This document shows, piece by piece, positions 63,840 to 64,000 of a stretch of DNA of 64,000 nt (positions are counted from its first letter, which is position 1; each line of letters starts with the position of its first letter). The stretch spans positions 28,493-92,492 of the forward strand of contig NZ_CALXRM010000003.1 of the NCBI RefSeq assembly GCF_944390845.1, given 5' to 3'. Both the position numbers and the translations under genes were made by a program. The notes below the pieces were generated by a model that did not search any database, was not told the origin of the DNA, and saw only the letters and a program-made list of their open reading frames with translations. The stretch is from an uncultured Brachyspira sp. Its GTDB lineage: Bacteria > Spirochaetota > Brachyspiria > Brachyspirales > Brachyspiraceae.

Positions 63840-64000
63840 ACGTTTCCCAAATACAATTATAATTAAAAAGCATTACATTATATTATATTTTGTTTTAATA
63901 TCAAGCATTAAATACTAAATGAATTGTTTAAGAGCCATAGATATTGCACACTTTTATTTTAAAAAAAGAAGGTATTCCTTATAATTTAAATTTCTAGAAA

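Overview
The window is AT-rich spirochaete DNA, almost certainly from a Brachyspira species. The evidence is a spirochaete-type V-ATPase operon, many TPR and beta-barrel surface proteins, a remnant resembling Brachyspira variable surface proteins, a virion cluster reminiscent of the Brachyspira gene transfer agent VSH-1, and AT-ending codons throughout. The genus call is inference; no search was run. Layout: 1-8.5 kb holds core genes (ddl, class III fbp), four tRNAs, a tandem pair of small outer-membrane barrels, a TPR membrane protein and an AAA ATPase. 8.7-20.9 kb is a phage-like structural cluster: portal, a small ORF plus ImmA/IrrE-like peptidase, protease/scaffold, decoration protein, capsid, connectors, PEGA protein, major tail protein, tail assembly chaperones with a canonical -1 slippery heptamer, and a short tape measure. 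It has no terminase, distal tail or lysis genes here, so it is either split or a remnant. Nearly every spacer in it is filled with hairpin-forming repeats.

21.2-28.7 kb holds TPR and coiled-coil membrane proteins (one broken by a frameshift in an A8 tract) and a FlaA1/CapD-like sugar dehydratase. 29.0-37.4 kb carries hpt and a seven-gene V-ATPase operon (E, DUF2764-like, A, B, D, I, K) whose K subunit keeps the five sodium ligands of Enterococcus hirae NtpK. Directly after the operon terminator lies the most unusual locus, 37.5-44.3 kb. It is a four-gene cassette with its own promoter: dynamin-like GTPase, very large VirB4/HerA-like ATPase, a nuclease-like protein with three N-terminal repeats, and a small partner. 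It ends in a terminator almost identical to the V-ATPase one, so a 38-bp direct repeat brackets the cassette.

44.4-50 kb carries argS, a PtsN-like EIIA, kdsB, small proteins and a methyltransferase whose true start lies upstream of a (CACAA)7 tract that puts it out of frame: a phase-variable gene in the OFF state. 50.4-64 kb holds a DUF4132 protein, a three-gene exported-protein operon whose perfect -10 box abuts a (GCGAT)8 tract, a secreted alpha/beta hydrolase bracketed by a ~395-bp direct duplication, a vsp remnant, a PepSY-like protein, a C45-family acyltransferase-like protein and a MATE transporter.

Four intergenic repeat families recur. Family A is about 83 bp with ACGCACGGT/ACCGTGCG-type ends. 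Family S is about 90 bp, from CCCGCCCTTTA to CCCACCCAAG. Family G is a hairpin leader ending in TAACAATAATA just before a ribosome-binding site. Family C is GC-rich hairpins between virion genes. A and S form ordered composites with conserved linkers. Coordinates and translations come from direct reading; family assignments rest on motifs recalled from knowledge and should be confirmed by profile searches.
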